From contig CADBXH010000006.1 in the NCBI GenBank assembly GCA_902798605.1, forward strand, positions 1 to 29,312: a stretch of DNA of 29,312 bases, read 5' to 3'. Every line of letters begins with the position of its first letter. Position 1 is the stretch's first letter. The notes below the pieces were generated by a model. It was not told where the DNA came from. It saw nothing but the letters and a program-made list of their open reading frames with translations, and did no database searches. Positions 8,449 through 16,402 of this stretch are shown piece after piece. The DNA comes from an uncultured Ruminococcus sp. Its GTDB lineage: Bacteria > Bacillota_A > Clostridia > Oscillospirales > Acutalibacteraceae. The position numbers were made by a program, and so were the translations under genes.

Positions 8449-8478
8449 ATTATTGCCGTTATAGGAAGTGCAAATCAA

Positions 8479-9276
8479 ATGAAAAGAATAGGATTTATCG
8501 GCGCGGGCAATATGGCGACCGCGATAATAAAGGGTTTGATCGCTCAAAAGGGCAGCGGCAGCTTTATCAATGTATTTGACGTAAGCTCTGAAAAACTCGA
8601 TGAGATCTCAAAGCTCGGCGTCAACGCGCTGCCTTCATCACAGGATGTTGTTAAGAACAGCGATATAATCGTTTTGGCTGTAAAGCCTCAAAACTACGCC
8701 GAGGTGCTCGAGGCTCTCAAAGATGTCGTCAGCACGGATAAAACCTTTGTGTCGATCGCGGCGGGTATCTCTATAAATTATGTCCAGAGCGCATTGGGCT
8801 GTGAATGTCCCGTAGTAAGGGTTATGCCCAACACACCTTTGCTGCTCAAAAAAGGAGCTTCCGCTCTTTGTCCTTCCGGCAATATCAGCGAGGAAGACAA
8901 ACAGATAGTCTATGATATGTTCGCGGGAAGCGGTGTGTGCGAGTACATCACCGAGGATCATATGAACGAGATCATCGCCGTTAACGGCAGCAGCCCTGCG
9001 TATATCTATATGTTTGCCAAGGCTATGGCTGACTACGCCGTCAGCGTGGGCATTGATTATGGCAAGGCGCTTAATCTTATTTGCGCGACCCTTGAGGGCT
9101 CTGCCGCTATGCTCAAAGAAAGCGGAGACACCCCCGAGGTGCTTATCGAAAAGGTAAGCTCAAAGGGCGGCACGACTATAGAAGCTCTCAATAAACTAAG
9201 AGAGCACGGCTTTACCGAGGCTATTGACGACGCGATGAAGGCTTGCACCAAACGCGCAGAAGAGCTCGGAAAGTAA
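8479..9276 (+). CDS. proC: Pyrroline-5-carboxylate reductase
   Basis: A 265-residue cytosolic enzyme that reduces 1-pyrroline-5-carboxylate to L-proline with NAD(P)H, the last step of proline synthesis. The N-terminal Rossmann fold has the GAGNMA nucleotide-binding motif (8-13). VRVMPNTP is the conserved segment before the dimerisation domain. The C-terminal family signature appears as SSKGGTTIEAL (about 227-237). Length is normal for the family. The ATG is preceded by an AGGAAG site. It stands apart from proA/proB, which are not in the window. A 9-bp inverted repeat between its stop and the next gene may terminate it. Confidence 0.95.
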   Translation: MKRIGFIGAGNMATAIIKGLIAQKGSGSFINVFDVSSEKLDEISKLGVNALPSSQDVVKNSDIIVLAVKPQNYAEVLEALKDVVSTDKTFVSIAAGISINYVQSALGCECPVVRVMPNTPLLLKKGASALCPSGNISEEDKQIVYDMFAGSGVCEYITEDHMNEIIAVNGSSPAYIYMFAKAMADYAVSVGIDYGKALNLICATLEGSAAMLKESGDTPEVLIEKVSSKGGTTIEALNKLREHGFTEAIDDAMKACTKRAEELGK

Positions 9277-9286
9277 TATTCATAAC

Positions 9287-9330
9287 ACGTTCCTCATATT
9301 ATATATCGGACAAACTGTAGAGAGGAACGT
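9287..9330 (+). other. Inverted repeat enclosing the ribosome binding site of the SpoIIM-like gene
   Basis: ACGTTCCTC (9287-9295) is the exact reverse complement of GAGGAACGT (9322-9330), with a 26-nt loop. The right arm contains the GAGGAA ribosome binding site and is followed by TTTT and then the ATG at 9334. It could act as a weak terminator for proC or hide the ribosome binding site in read-through mRNA. Confidence 0.5.
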
Positions 9331-9333
9331 TTT

Positions 9334-10005
9334 ATGAAGGGAATCGTTTTTTCATTCAACCGCAAAAAGAGGGAAAAGAGAAACCTGCCGAAAATATCTC
9401 TGCCTGATCTCAGGTACATATTCAGGCGATACGGTGTAACGCTTGTGTTTTTGCTTTTGGTTTTGCTCGGTATGGTTTTGGGCGCGCTGTACGCGCGTTC
9501 GGCTCAGTCCGATACCCTCGACTCACTCGACTTTTTATTCACGACAAATCTTGACGCAAGGCTGTCGCAGAGCCCTCTCGGCACTTTTTGCGCGTGCTTC
9601 GCGTCTGACTTTATATTTTTGATCAGCGTATATCTTTTCGGCATAGCTCCTTGGGGCTTGCCGCTTGAGCTTGTAACAGTTCTGTTCAAGGGCTTCGGTA
9701 TCGGCATAACCGCAGCGTATCTGTTTATCTCTCACGGCTTGAGCGGAGTAGGGTTTTACCTGCTGGTGCTGCTGCCCGGGACGTTTTTGTTCTGTATCGC
9801 GCTGGCGTTTTTTGCTACCTCGGCATTTGAGTTTTCCAAGAGGATGTTTATAATGACCGTGAGCAAAAACGCGCCTGCCGTACCGCTCAGGGGCTCTCTT
9901 TTGCACCTCAGTTCAAGACTGCTGACCGCGCTGATCATCACCTTTGCGGCATCATTGATCGACACTTTTTTGTGGTCGATGTTCGCGGGGGCGTTCAAGT
10001 TTTAG
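9334..10005 (+). CDS. SpoIIM-like membrane protein
   Basis: A 223-residue membrane protein with a basic N-terminal cytoplasmic segment (about 1-28) and about five membrane helices. The central region FGIAPWGLPLELVTVLFKGF followed by GIGITAAYL matches the core of B. subtilis SpoIIM (a GLP-then-KG pattern followed by a glycine-rich helix), a component of the SpoIIDMP peptidoglycan-remodelling machine used in engulfment. The N-terminal extension and the absence of spoIID/spoIIP nearby make the exact role uncertain; SpoIIM-fold proteins also occur outside sporulation. The start ATG follows GAGGAA. It leads a probable four-gene unit, with the next gene 20 bp downstream. Confidence 0.6.
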   Translation: MKGIVFSFNRKKREKRNLPKISLPDLRYIFRRYGVTLVFLLLVLLGMVLGALYARSAQSDTLDSLDFLFTTNLDARLSQSPLGTFCACFASDFIFLISVYLFGIAPWGLPLELVTVLFKGFGIGITAAYLFISHGLSGVGFYLLVLLPGTFLFCIALAFFATSAFEFSKRMFIMTVSKNAPAVPLRGSLLHLSSRLLTALIITFAASLIDTFLWSMFAGAFKF

Positions 10006-10025
10006 GCAATTATTCGGAGGACTAT

Positions 10026-11003
10026 ATGGCGTCAAAAAACTCTACCTTTCCGCTGACTAAGGTATTCAGCAACCTGTTTATGGGATTCCCGCGCCTGTTA
10101 CTGACTAACCTTATCTTCGCTGTTCCGTTTGCGGCTTTTTTTGCGATTTTTTACGCAATAGACAGCCTTACGGGAGTCAACTCAATATTTATTCAGTTAC
10201 TAACGGTCATACCGCTGTTCCCGTTTTATGCGGGCGTGGTTCAGGTCAGCGCGCATATTTCGCAGGGCAGGTTGGAAATCAACGTCTATCAAAACTTTTT
10301 TGCCGCAGTAAAAGAAAACTTTTTACGTTTTCTTATTCACGGAATAGTTGCTTATCTCGCGATTTTTTTCAGCTATTGGTCGATAACACTTTATGCCGGA
10401 CTCGGTGCGCAAAGCTGGACATTTTATGTACTGATGGTTGTCAGTATATTAATAGCCATATTTTTTATGTTTATGTTCTTTTACATTCCATCGATGACTG
10501 TTACATTTGATATTTCTATGAAGAATATCTACAAAAACAGCTTTCTGATGACCTTCGGCGAATTTAAACACAATCTATTGGCAGTTTTTGGTTTGTTTCT
10601 GCTCACGGTCTTTTGCTTTACTATCATCGCTGTTTGCTCGGCCTCGGCGCTTGCGATTACTATAGCCACAGTGGTTTTGGCGCTTTTGATAGTTCCGTCT
10701 GTAGCTTCATTTATAATTAACGCGGCGGTTTATCGCAGAATGTACGTTATGATTGCGGACAACTCTACAGAAAGCAAAAACATAGACAAAAAGCTCAGTG
10801 ATAAGCGCAGTGAGCTTGACGCTAAAAAGAATAAAAACAAACCCGATCAATCCGATTTGGAAGAGCTCAAAAAGCTCGAGATCGACGAAAACGCCGATAT
10901 GGACGAGTATGTTTATTACAACGGCAGAATGATGAAGCGCAGAGCTTTGTTAAAGCTAAAAAACGAGGCGATGGAAGAAGCCGAAAATAAGGAGACAGAA
11001 TAA
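10026..11003 (+). CDS. Polytopic membrane protein with charged cytoplasmic C-terminus, unrecognised
   Basis: A 325-residue protein from the ATG at 10026, which has a good CGGAGG site just upstream. An in-frame start at 9972 would overlap the previous gene and lacks such a site. About six hydrophobic helices lie in the first 240 residues, with a layout like DUF624/DUF975-type proteins (MGFPRLLLTNLIFAVPF; later FYAGVVQV and YKNSFLMTFGEFKHN). The last 80 residues are a highly charged, probably coiled tail (KLSDKRSELDAKKNKNK and an EEL/KKLEIDENADMDEY stretch). Function is unknown. It is coupled to the next gene through a TAATG overlap at 11001-11005. Confidence 0.65.
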   Translation: MASKNSTFPLTKVFSNLFMGFPRLLLTNLIFAVPFAAFFAIFYAIDSLTGVNSIFIQLLTVIPLFPFYAGVVQVSAHISQGRLEINVYQNFFAAVKENFLRFLIHGIVAYLAIFFSYWSITLYAGLGAQSWTFYVLMVVSILIAIFFMFMFFYIPSMTVTFDISMKNIYKNSFLMTFGEFKHNLLAVFGLFLLTVFCFTIIAVCSASALAITIATVVLALLIVPSVASFIINAAVYRRMYVMIADNSTESKNIDKKLSDKRSELDAKKNKNKPDQSDLEELKKLEIDENADMDEYVYYNGRMMKRRALLKLKNEAMEEAENKETE

Positions 11004-11602
11004 TGTCAGATAAAACCGGTAAGACCGATAAAAAGTCAAAAGCCCCGATAATTGTGATTATTATTGTGCTTGCAGTGCTTATTGCCGCGGCGATTTTTGC
11101 GATACTGTATTTTAACGGCGCGTTCAGCCAAAATGACGGCGATACGGATTCGAGTGTTTCCACGACCTCGGATGAATTCGGCACAACTGCGGCTCAGGGA
11201 ATGCACGGACAGCTTCAGCCCGATTCTCAAAGCAGCGAAGAGACAAACAAAGTCCTTCCACCGACCGAGGAAGAGGGAGAAATAACGTACTTCACCGGGT
11301 CGTATACTCCCAACGGCAAGGTCGTAGACAAGCTTTCGGGGAATAACAACGCTACGCTCAGAGAGGTTTTCGGCAACGGATATAACGCTCAGGGCGGTAT
11401 TACCTTCAATAATGACGGAACGTTTTCGGATACACTCCGCCCTTCGGACCACAGCAACGGCGGATATGTTGTTCAGAACGAAAAAATCATCGCGACATAT
11501 TCGGACGATAAAAATATGGATATCACCGTAACCGAGTGGAACGGCAACGCTCCCAAGAGCTTTTACGTTGTTTACGCGGATTACGAGGTTTATTTTGGTT
11601 AA
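11003..11602 (+). CDS. Single-pass membrane-anchored protein, first of a paralogous pair
   Basis: 199 residues: a short basic cytoplasmic segment, one membrane helix (about 14-37), a Ser/Thr/Gln/Glu-rich low-complexity stalk (about 40-95), then a beta-rich extracytoplasmic domain of about 100 residues. That domain has LREVFGNGYN, FNNDGTFSD and the ending YADYEVYFG, which recur as VREVYGDIKY, FNKDGTFDF and YNEYTVYFG in the next gene. The N-terminal anchor and positive-inside charge suggest a surface-exposed domain. I do not know the family; the pattern recalls small lipocalin-like beta domains. Translation starts at an ATG overlapping the previous stop codon. Confidence 0.65.
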   Translation: MSDKTGKTDKKSKAPIIVIIIVLAVLIAAAIFAILYFNGAFSQNDGDTDSSVSTTSDEFGTTAAQGMHGQLQPDSQSSEETNKVLPPTEEEGEITYFTGSYTPNGKVVDKLSGNNNATLREVFGNGYNAQGGITFNNDGTFSDTLRPSDHSNGGYVVQNEKIIATYSDDKNMDITVTEWNGNAPKSFYVVYADYEVYFG

Positions 11603-11605
11603 GCT

Positions 11606-12142
11606 ATGAGTAAAAAAACAAAAAAGTTATCCGCGGAAGAAAAAGCGCGGAGAAAAGAATCAAAAAGAAAAAAGAAAATAATCAAGGCTGTCATCGTATG
11701 TTCGATCATCGCTGTCGTTATCGCCTGCACGGTCGTCTCGGCAGTGCTCATCACTCAGCATAATGACCGGGAGAACCAGCTCTATAATTACAAGTGGGTT
11801 CCGGTTTCAGCCCAAAACGCCAGCAAGGACGAGGTCGAAGTCAGAGAGGTCTACGGCGACATCAAATACACAAATTATCAGGGCAGCCTTAAATTTAACA
11901 AGGACGGCACATTTGATTTTTGGATGGCGCCCGGCTTGCCGGACGACGGAACTCACACGGGTAAATATGAGCTTGACGGCGACACGATCAAGGCGAGCTT
12001 TGACGAGGGAACTCAGACAGAGTTTTACATCGAGCGCGAGAACGGATATATCAAGGATATAAGGCTCGGCTATAATGAGTATACCGTTTATTTCGGTCAG
12101 GGCGAAAAAATCATAGAAGAAAAAACTACAGAAGAAAACTAA
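11606..12142 (+). CDS. Single-pass membrane-anchored protein, second of a paralogous pair
   Basis: 178 residues with a strongly basic Lys/Arg-rich N-terminus (about 1-26), one membrane helix (about 27-50) and an extracytoplasmic beta-rich domain homologous to that of the preceding gene. Shared features are REVYG, FNKDGTF and the NEYTVYFG near the end. It lacks the long Ser/Thr stalk of its partner. It starts three bases after the previous stop and ends just before a strong terminator, so it closes the operon beginning at 9334. Function unknown. Confidence 0.65.
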   Translation: MSKKTKKLSAEEKARRKESKRKKKIIKAVIVCSIIAVVIACTVVSAVLITQHNDRENQLYNYKWVPVSAQNASKDEVEVREVYGDIKYTNYQGSLKFNKDGTFDFWMAPGLPDDGTHTGKYELDGDTIKASFDEGTQTEFYIERENGYIKDIRLGYNEYTVYFGQGEKIIEEKTTEEN

Positions 12143-12150
12143 ATATCATT

Positions 12151-12199
12151 AATCGGCTCTTCCAATTTTGTTTTGGCTTTTTGGAAGAGCCGATTTTTT
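12151..12199 (+). terminator. Strong rho-independent terminator
   Basis: AATCGGCTCTTCCAA (12151-12165) pairs perfectly over 15 bp with TTGGAAGAGCCGATT (12181-12195), followed by a T run to 12199. It ends the 9334-12142 operon. Confidence 0.9.
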
Positions 12200-12252
12200 G
12201 TTTATAAATGTACAAAAATCATACAAATAACCCAAAATTAATCACAAAAATA

Positions 12253-12281
12253 TTGATTTTGCGCATATAGTGTGTTGTAAT
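12253..12281 (+). promoter_or_regulatory. Putative SigA-type promoter of the lipoprotein cluster
   Basis: TTGATT (12253-12258), 17-bp spacer, TGTAAT (12276-12281), inside an AT-rich intergenic region after the terminator. The start codon of the first lipoprotein is at 12347, with AAGGGG at 12334-12339 as ribosome binding site. Both hexamers are imperfect. Confidence 0.45.
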
Positions 12282-12346
12282 TGTTTTGGTAAAATATTGC
12301 TAAATATATAACTATTTGCATTAATTATCAAAAAAGGGGTTTTATT

Positions 12347-14071
12347 ATGAAAAAAACATTATCAATTATACTGATCTTAGTTGTCGCTTTGACTGCTGTT
12401 CCGCTTACAGGCTGCGGTTCACAGGGATTTATGATTGTGTCGATCGGCGCGCTTTTGGATAGCGAGGATAAGGAGTTGATAGAGCTTTCTGATAATCTCA
12501 GCGATATTTTGAACTGTGACAAGGAAGATTATATCTGTATTTTAGACGAATATTTCAATGATGAAACAAAGATTCCTTCCGAAGTTAATGATCGTCCTAT
12601 TGTCTATGTTATTGCCCGTAAATCTTTTGCTAATACAAAAGCTACCTCTATCACTATTCCCGGAGGAGTAAAGTATGTTGACTGTATTATTCCCGAGAAC
12701 TCGGGAAGCAATGAGACGATCAAATCTGTTAACATATCATCATGCACGCTGATCAACAACAGCTTTTGCAACTGTTTTGCTCTTGAGGAAATCGAAATTG
12801 GTGAAGTGGAAAAAATAAATGCGTCATTCAAAAAATGTGATGCATTGAAAACAGCAGATCTTTCAAGCGTTAAAGATATTAATGATTCATTCGGCGAATG
12901 TGAAAAGCTTGAAGATGCAAAACTTAATTCTGCAAAAGAAATAAAAGAATCGTTTGATAGTTGCAGTGCACTCAATACCCTTGATTTATCAAATGCAGAA
13001 AAGATCAAGGATAGCTTTGATAATTGTTCGGCGATCAAAACAATTAGTTTTCCGAAAACCGCGGTGATCAAATCATCCTTTACCAAGTGCGACGCACTCC
13101 GGTCAATCTCTGTTACGGGAGTAAAGTGTATATCCAAATCCTTTACAGACTGCGCGGCTTTAGAGTCGATCAGTGATCCAAACGTTCTTGAAGTAATTGA
13201 TGGTTCATTCAATAACTGCCCGAAGCTCGGTTCTATCAAGATGATGGGCGCAATTAAAAAAGTAACAGAGTCATTCTCAAAATGTCCGTTGATACAGACC
13301 ACCGGTTTTATTCGCAAAGCGAGTATTGTAAAATACAGCTTTGATGATTGCGGAAAGCTCCAAGCAATCATATTTGACGGAATAAGCGTGATCGAATGTC
13401 CGTTTTCTAATTGCAACGCGCTCAAAACACTTTCCTGCACATTCGCTGAATGTCGCAATATAACCGATTATTCCGATGATGACGATACCTCGTCGGGTAC
13501 AGATACCACGACTCCGAACTCGGACGGTTTGGTTATCTACAACTCATTTACCAATCTAAAAGGAATGACCTCGGCAAATGTCGCGGGAAAAATCTACAGT
13601 ATCAAAAAATCTTTCAATAATCTGCCTCAGTTCAATACTTTCAAATACAACTCGCTTTATGAAATCAGCGAGTCCTTCCAGAAATGTCCGAAGCTCAAAA
13701 ATGAGGTTATCACTGATGCCGAAAAAGAGAAAAGGCGTAAAGAGGAAGAGGAAAGAAAAAAGAAAGAAGAGCTTGATAATGAGCCCTACGGTCCCGGTGA
13801 AAGTGCTATTGAGCTTACTGCGAAGGGAAGCAAAAAGGTTACTTACAAGCTGTTAAAGATGAACGGTGATACCGAGTTTTCAGTCACTCTTGACCCGGGC
13901 GAGTCCACGACCAAGTATTTCCCGAGCGGAAGATATGTTCTTATGATAGACAGAGGCTTATTAAACAAGAGTTATTCCGATATATTCACCTTTGAGAGCG
14001 GCTCTGTTTATGAGATTCAAACAGGCGACAGAAACGACTTCCATAGGAATAATCCGCTTAATGATCTGTGA
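12347..14071 (+). CDS. BspA-like leucine-rich-repeat lipoprotein with a cysteine ladder
   Basis: A 574-residue lipoprotein: type II signal peptide with lipobox LTGC (Cys about 22). Residues about 133-453 hold roughly 14 repeats of about 21-23 residues of the form I-x-x-S-F-x-x-C-x-x-L-x-x-I. This is the LRR_5/BspA pattern, with SF in place of the usual aF and a Cys at the same place in all but two or three copies. A charged segment (about 458-477, EKEKRRKEEEERKKKEELD) leads to a C-terminal beta domain (about 480-574). BspA-type LRR proteins are surface adhesins or ligand binders, which is the likely class here; the ligand is unknown. First gene of a lipoprotein cluster that appears more A+T-rich than its surroundings (judged by eye). 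The next gene starts 15 bp after its stop. Confidence 0.75.
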   Translation: MKKTLSIILILVVALTAVPLTGCGSQGFMIVSIGALLDSEDKELIELSDNLSDILNCDKEDYICILDEYFNDETKIPSEVNDRPIVYVIARKSFANTKATSITIPGGVKYVDCIIPENSGSNETIKSVNISSCTLINNSFCNCFALEEIEIGEVEKINASFKKCDALKTADLSSVKDINDSFGECEKLEDAKLNSAKEIKESFDSCSALNTLDLSNAEKIKDSFDNCSAIKTISFPKTAVIKSSFTKCDALRSISVTGVKCISKSFTDCAALESISDPNVLEVIDGSFNNCPKLGSIKMMGAIKKVTESFSKCPLIQTTGFIRKASIVKYSFDDCGKLQAIIFDGISVIECPFSNCNALKTLSCTFAECRNITDYSDDDDTSSGTDTTTPNSDGLVIYNSFTNLKGMTSANVAGKIYSIKKSFNNLPQFNTFKYNSLYEISESFQKCPKLKNEVITDAEKEKRRKEEEERKKKEELDNEPYGPGESAIELTAKGSKKVTYKLLKMNGDTEFSVTLDPGESTTKYFPSGRYVLMIDRGLLNKSYSDIFTFESGSVYEIQTGDRNDFHRNNPLNDL

Positions 14072-14086
14072 TAAAGGTAGTTATTT

Positions 14087-14872
14087 ATGAAAGTACCGAT
14101 AAAATCCTTTGTATGTCTTTTTCTTGCGGTATCGATCCTGACGGCGCTTTGCGCGTGCAGAGCGCCGGTTGAGTCGGTGAGATTCAAAGAGAAATATATA
14201 GAGGGCAATAAGCTGTATATAAGCTATACGGTTTGTTATGAGCTTAAAAGCTCCGAGTTTTTTCTTGTTTTCAAGAACGAAAGCAAAAAACTCAACGGAA
14301 GTCTGAGCACAACTATAAAGTCAGACAATACCCGTAAAGGAGATTATAGTAACGAGTGTTTAGAGCTTGAAACCGTAGAAATAAAGGGCTCTGCGGCGTA
14401 TATTTCGGAATCATTTAAAGATGATTTTTTGGATCATAAAAAAATAAACGAAGCAATGACCGAAAAATTGCAAGCTGCCGAGCTTTCAAATACAGATGCA
14501 TCTATTCCTAAGGATCCAAAGATAATGATAAGGCGTGGGGATTATCAGGATTACTATTATCCGTTTGAAGCATGCGAAGAGCTGCCGTATGGGGCAACAA
14601 ATCTTGAAGAAGCAAATCTTTTGGTTGTAATATATGCAGATACTTCTGTTTATGGCAAGTGGGTAGATAAAGAAACAAATAGATATATTAAAGATGCGAA
14701 GAGTTGCGAATTCTATTTTTCGTTATACCGTTTGGATAACAACAAATGTGTTAATAAGGAAGACAAAAAAGATTCACATTCTGTGATTGTAGATTATAAT
14801 GTCAGCAATCCTTTGCAGCAAAGTGAGATAATGACAGCACTAAGGGAATACTTAGAAAAAGTAATCAAATAA
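14087..14872 (+). CDS. Lipoprotein sharing its C-terminal domain with the next gene
   Basis: 261 residues. A signal peptide ends in a lipobox-like ALCAC. An N-terminal region of about 90 residues has no counterpart elsewhere in the window. From about residue 98 the protein parallels the next one: VEIKGSAAYISESF corresponds to VEIKDSASDIHNSF, then SIPKDPKIMI to TIPKNPKIMI, YYYPFEACEELPYGATN to YYYPFEACVALPYAATN, and both end in a short helix (ALREYLEKVIK / ALKDYLNTVLK). It thus keeps one LRR half-repeat and the C-terminal domain but has a different N-terminal domain. Extracytoplasmic location is supported by the signal sequence; function is unknown. The ATG is preceded by TAAAGGTAG. Eleven bases separate it from the next gene. 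Confidence 0.7.
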   Translation: MKVPIKSFVCLFLAVSILTALCACRAPVESVRFKEKYIEGNKLYISYTVCYELKSSEFFLVFKNESKKLNGSLSTTIKSDNTRKGDYSNECLELETVEIKGSAAYISESFKDDFLDHKKINEAMTEKLQAAELSNTDASIPKDPKIMIRRGDYQDYYYPFEACEELPYGATNLEEANLLVVIYADTSVYGKWVDKETNRYIKDAKSCEFYFSLYRLDNNKCVNKEDKKDSHSVIVDYNVSNPLQQSEIMTALREYLEKVIK

Positions 14873-14883
14873 AGGAGAAATCT

Positions 14884-16179
14884 ATGAAAAGAATAATATC
14901 TATATTACTTATAACAGTGCTTTTACTGTCTTGTTTGCCGCTTTCCGGCTGCGGGTCTGCCGCGCTTAAATTCTATACGGAAAAAGAATTTTTTGACAGT
15001 ATTAAAGACATAAAAAATGAATTGAAGTTTCAATTTGATGACAAGCTTTTGAATGATAATTTTTTAAATGCCGGCTCTTCGGAAAATTATGTGTGCTGTG
15101 TTGACAGCAGATCAATAAGGGAAGGAAAGACGGTTGAGATCCCGGCTGAGCATGACGGCAAAAAGGTTATTGGTGTTGTGTCAAATCCCAAAATACTACA
15201 GAAACTCAACGGCGGCATACCCGACAGTGTAAAATTCATTATAGGCTGTAAGTTTGACCCTCAGGATGATAAATTCAATATTCCCAAGGATCTTGTTTGT
15301 ATATATGATTCATTTTATAAATGCGAGAATATAAAAGAACTTGAGTTTGAGGGAACAGTCAGGTTAATTGAAAAGTCATTTGAACAAGCAGGAGTGGAGC
15401 GCATAACTTTTAGTAATGACGTAGGCAGTTCAATTGAAACATCAGTCGAAAACAATGGAGCTGCTAAAACAACGACTGAAGTTAACGGCGGGATAAATGA
15501 AAGCTTTCTTTCTTGCGAAAACCTTGAAAATGTTGTGTTCAGTAAAGGCGTAAATAATATTGAGAATTCTTTTAATGAGTGTAATAAGCTCAACAAAGTT
15601 GAGTTTGACGGACAAGTAAAAATGGTCGTTGATTCGTTTAATGATTGTAAGGCTATTGAATCTGTAGAAATAAAGGATTCCGCGTCTGACATACATAACT
15701 CATTTACCGATTATTATTTGTATAACAGTGATCTGAATGACGCAATGACCAAAAAGGTAGAAGCTGCCCAAAATTCAAGCAATACAGATTCAACCATTCC
15801 TAAAAATCCCAAAATAATGATAGTAACGGTCAAAGATAATGATTATGATTATTATTATCCTTTTGAAGCTTGCGTAGCTTTGCCCTATGCGGCAACAAAC
15901 CGTGAAGAAGCAAACCTTTTAGTAAGAATAGATGAAGAAACATCTACCAGAGGCTATTGGGTAGAAAAGCCCAGAAATAAAGTTGTTAAAGACGCGATAG
16001 GTCGCCAATTCAGCTTTTCAATTACCCGTTTAGATAATGGTTCGCCTCTCGATACAAAGAATGCTGATAGTACATATTATTTGGAGGTGGATTATACGGA
16101 TAATGAAAATGTCATTCCTTTATCTTACAGTGAAGTTATGAACGCGCTAAAGGATTATTTGAATACAGTACTTAAATAA
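14884..16179 (+). CDS. LRR-containing lipoprotein with conserved C-terminal domain
   Basis: 431 residues with a type II signal peptide (lipobox LSGC). VEIPAEHDGKKVIGV (about 80-94) resembles the entry segment of BspA-like LRR proteins. About five SF-x-x-C repeats follow between residues 140 and 280 (DSFYKC, ESFLSC, NSFNEC, DSFNDC; one copy lacks the Cys). The C-terminal about 150 residues form the domain shared with the preceding gene (YYYPFEAC, EEANLLV, ALKDYLNTVLK). It is probably a surface lipoprotein of the same kind as the gene at 12347. AAAGGAG is positioned well before the ATG. Directly after its stop, in another frame, lies the remnant of a further lipoprotein gene. Confidence 0.7.
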   Translation: MKRIISILLITVLLLSCLPLSGCGSAALKFYTEKEFFDSIKDIKNELKFQFDDKLLNDNFLNAGSSENYVCCVDSRSIREGKTVEIPAEHDGKKVIGVVSNPKILQKLNGGIPDSVKFIIGCKFDPQDDKFNIPKDLVCIYDSFYKCENIKELEFEGTVRLIEKSFEQAGVERITFSNDVGSSIETSVENNGAAKTTTEVNGGINESFLSCENLENVVFSKGVNNIENSFNECNKLNKVEFDGQVKMVVDSFNDCKAIESVEIKDSASDIHNSFTDYYLYNSDLNDAMTKKVEAAQNSSNTDSTIPKNPKIMIVTVKDNDYDYYYPFEACVALPYAATNREEANLLVRIDEETSTRGYWVEKPRNKVVKDAIGRQFSFSITRLDNGSPLDTKNADSTYYLEVDYTDNENVIPLSYSEVMNALKDYLNTVLK

Positions 16180-16180
16180 T

Positions 16181-16384
16181 GAGAATTTCCTGCTCAACGG
16201 AGCAAAAGCATCGGATTTGAATGTAATGATACCCGATGGCGCAAGGGTCAATATCCGTGACGGAGAGATGACCGCGAACAAGTATAAGTTAGTTATTTAT
16301 TTTGATGTTCCAAAGGATTTCAGGACATACACTGCCGAGGTTGAGTGTTCTTCGGATGTTAAATCTGCGGCAGGTAAAAATTGA
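16181..16384 (+). pseudogene. 3' remnant of a paralogue of the following lipoprotein gene
   Basis: An open frame with no start codon or ribosome binding site encodes 67 residues beginning ENFLLNGAKAS and continuing to VIYFDVPKDFRTYTAEVE before TGA at 16382-16384. It aligns with the last about 65 residues of the lipoprotein encoded just downstream (EAVLLNGAAPL, NLYYDVPGRFDVEQATVYY). The remnant begins immediately after the stop of the upstream LRR lipoprotein and in a different frame. The best explanation is that a deletion or recombination removed the 5' part of one gene copy and joined the tail to the neighbour. A sequencing frameshift is unlikely, because the upstream protein ends at its own conserved C-terminus. 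Confidence 0.7.
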
Positions 16385-16402
16385 TAAAAGAGAGGTTATA
16401 TT

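Noticed and set aside
9972..10025. Upstream start for the membrane protein at 10026
   Set aside because: It would overlap the previous gene, has no ribosome binding site and adds a non-membrane segment; CGGAGG precedes the ATG at 10026.
12604..13458. Long open frame on the minus strand opposite the LRR lipoprotein
   Set aside because: It mirrors the periodic repeats of the plus-strand gene, has no ribosome binding site and encodes a Ser/Leu-rich repetitive product with no recognisable domain.
16181..16384. Frameshift joining the remnant to the upstream lipoprotein as one longer protein
   Set aside because: The upstream protein already ends at the same point as its paralogue (LNTVLK / LEKVIK), so its stop is genuine and the tail belongs to another gene family.
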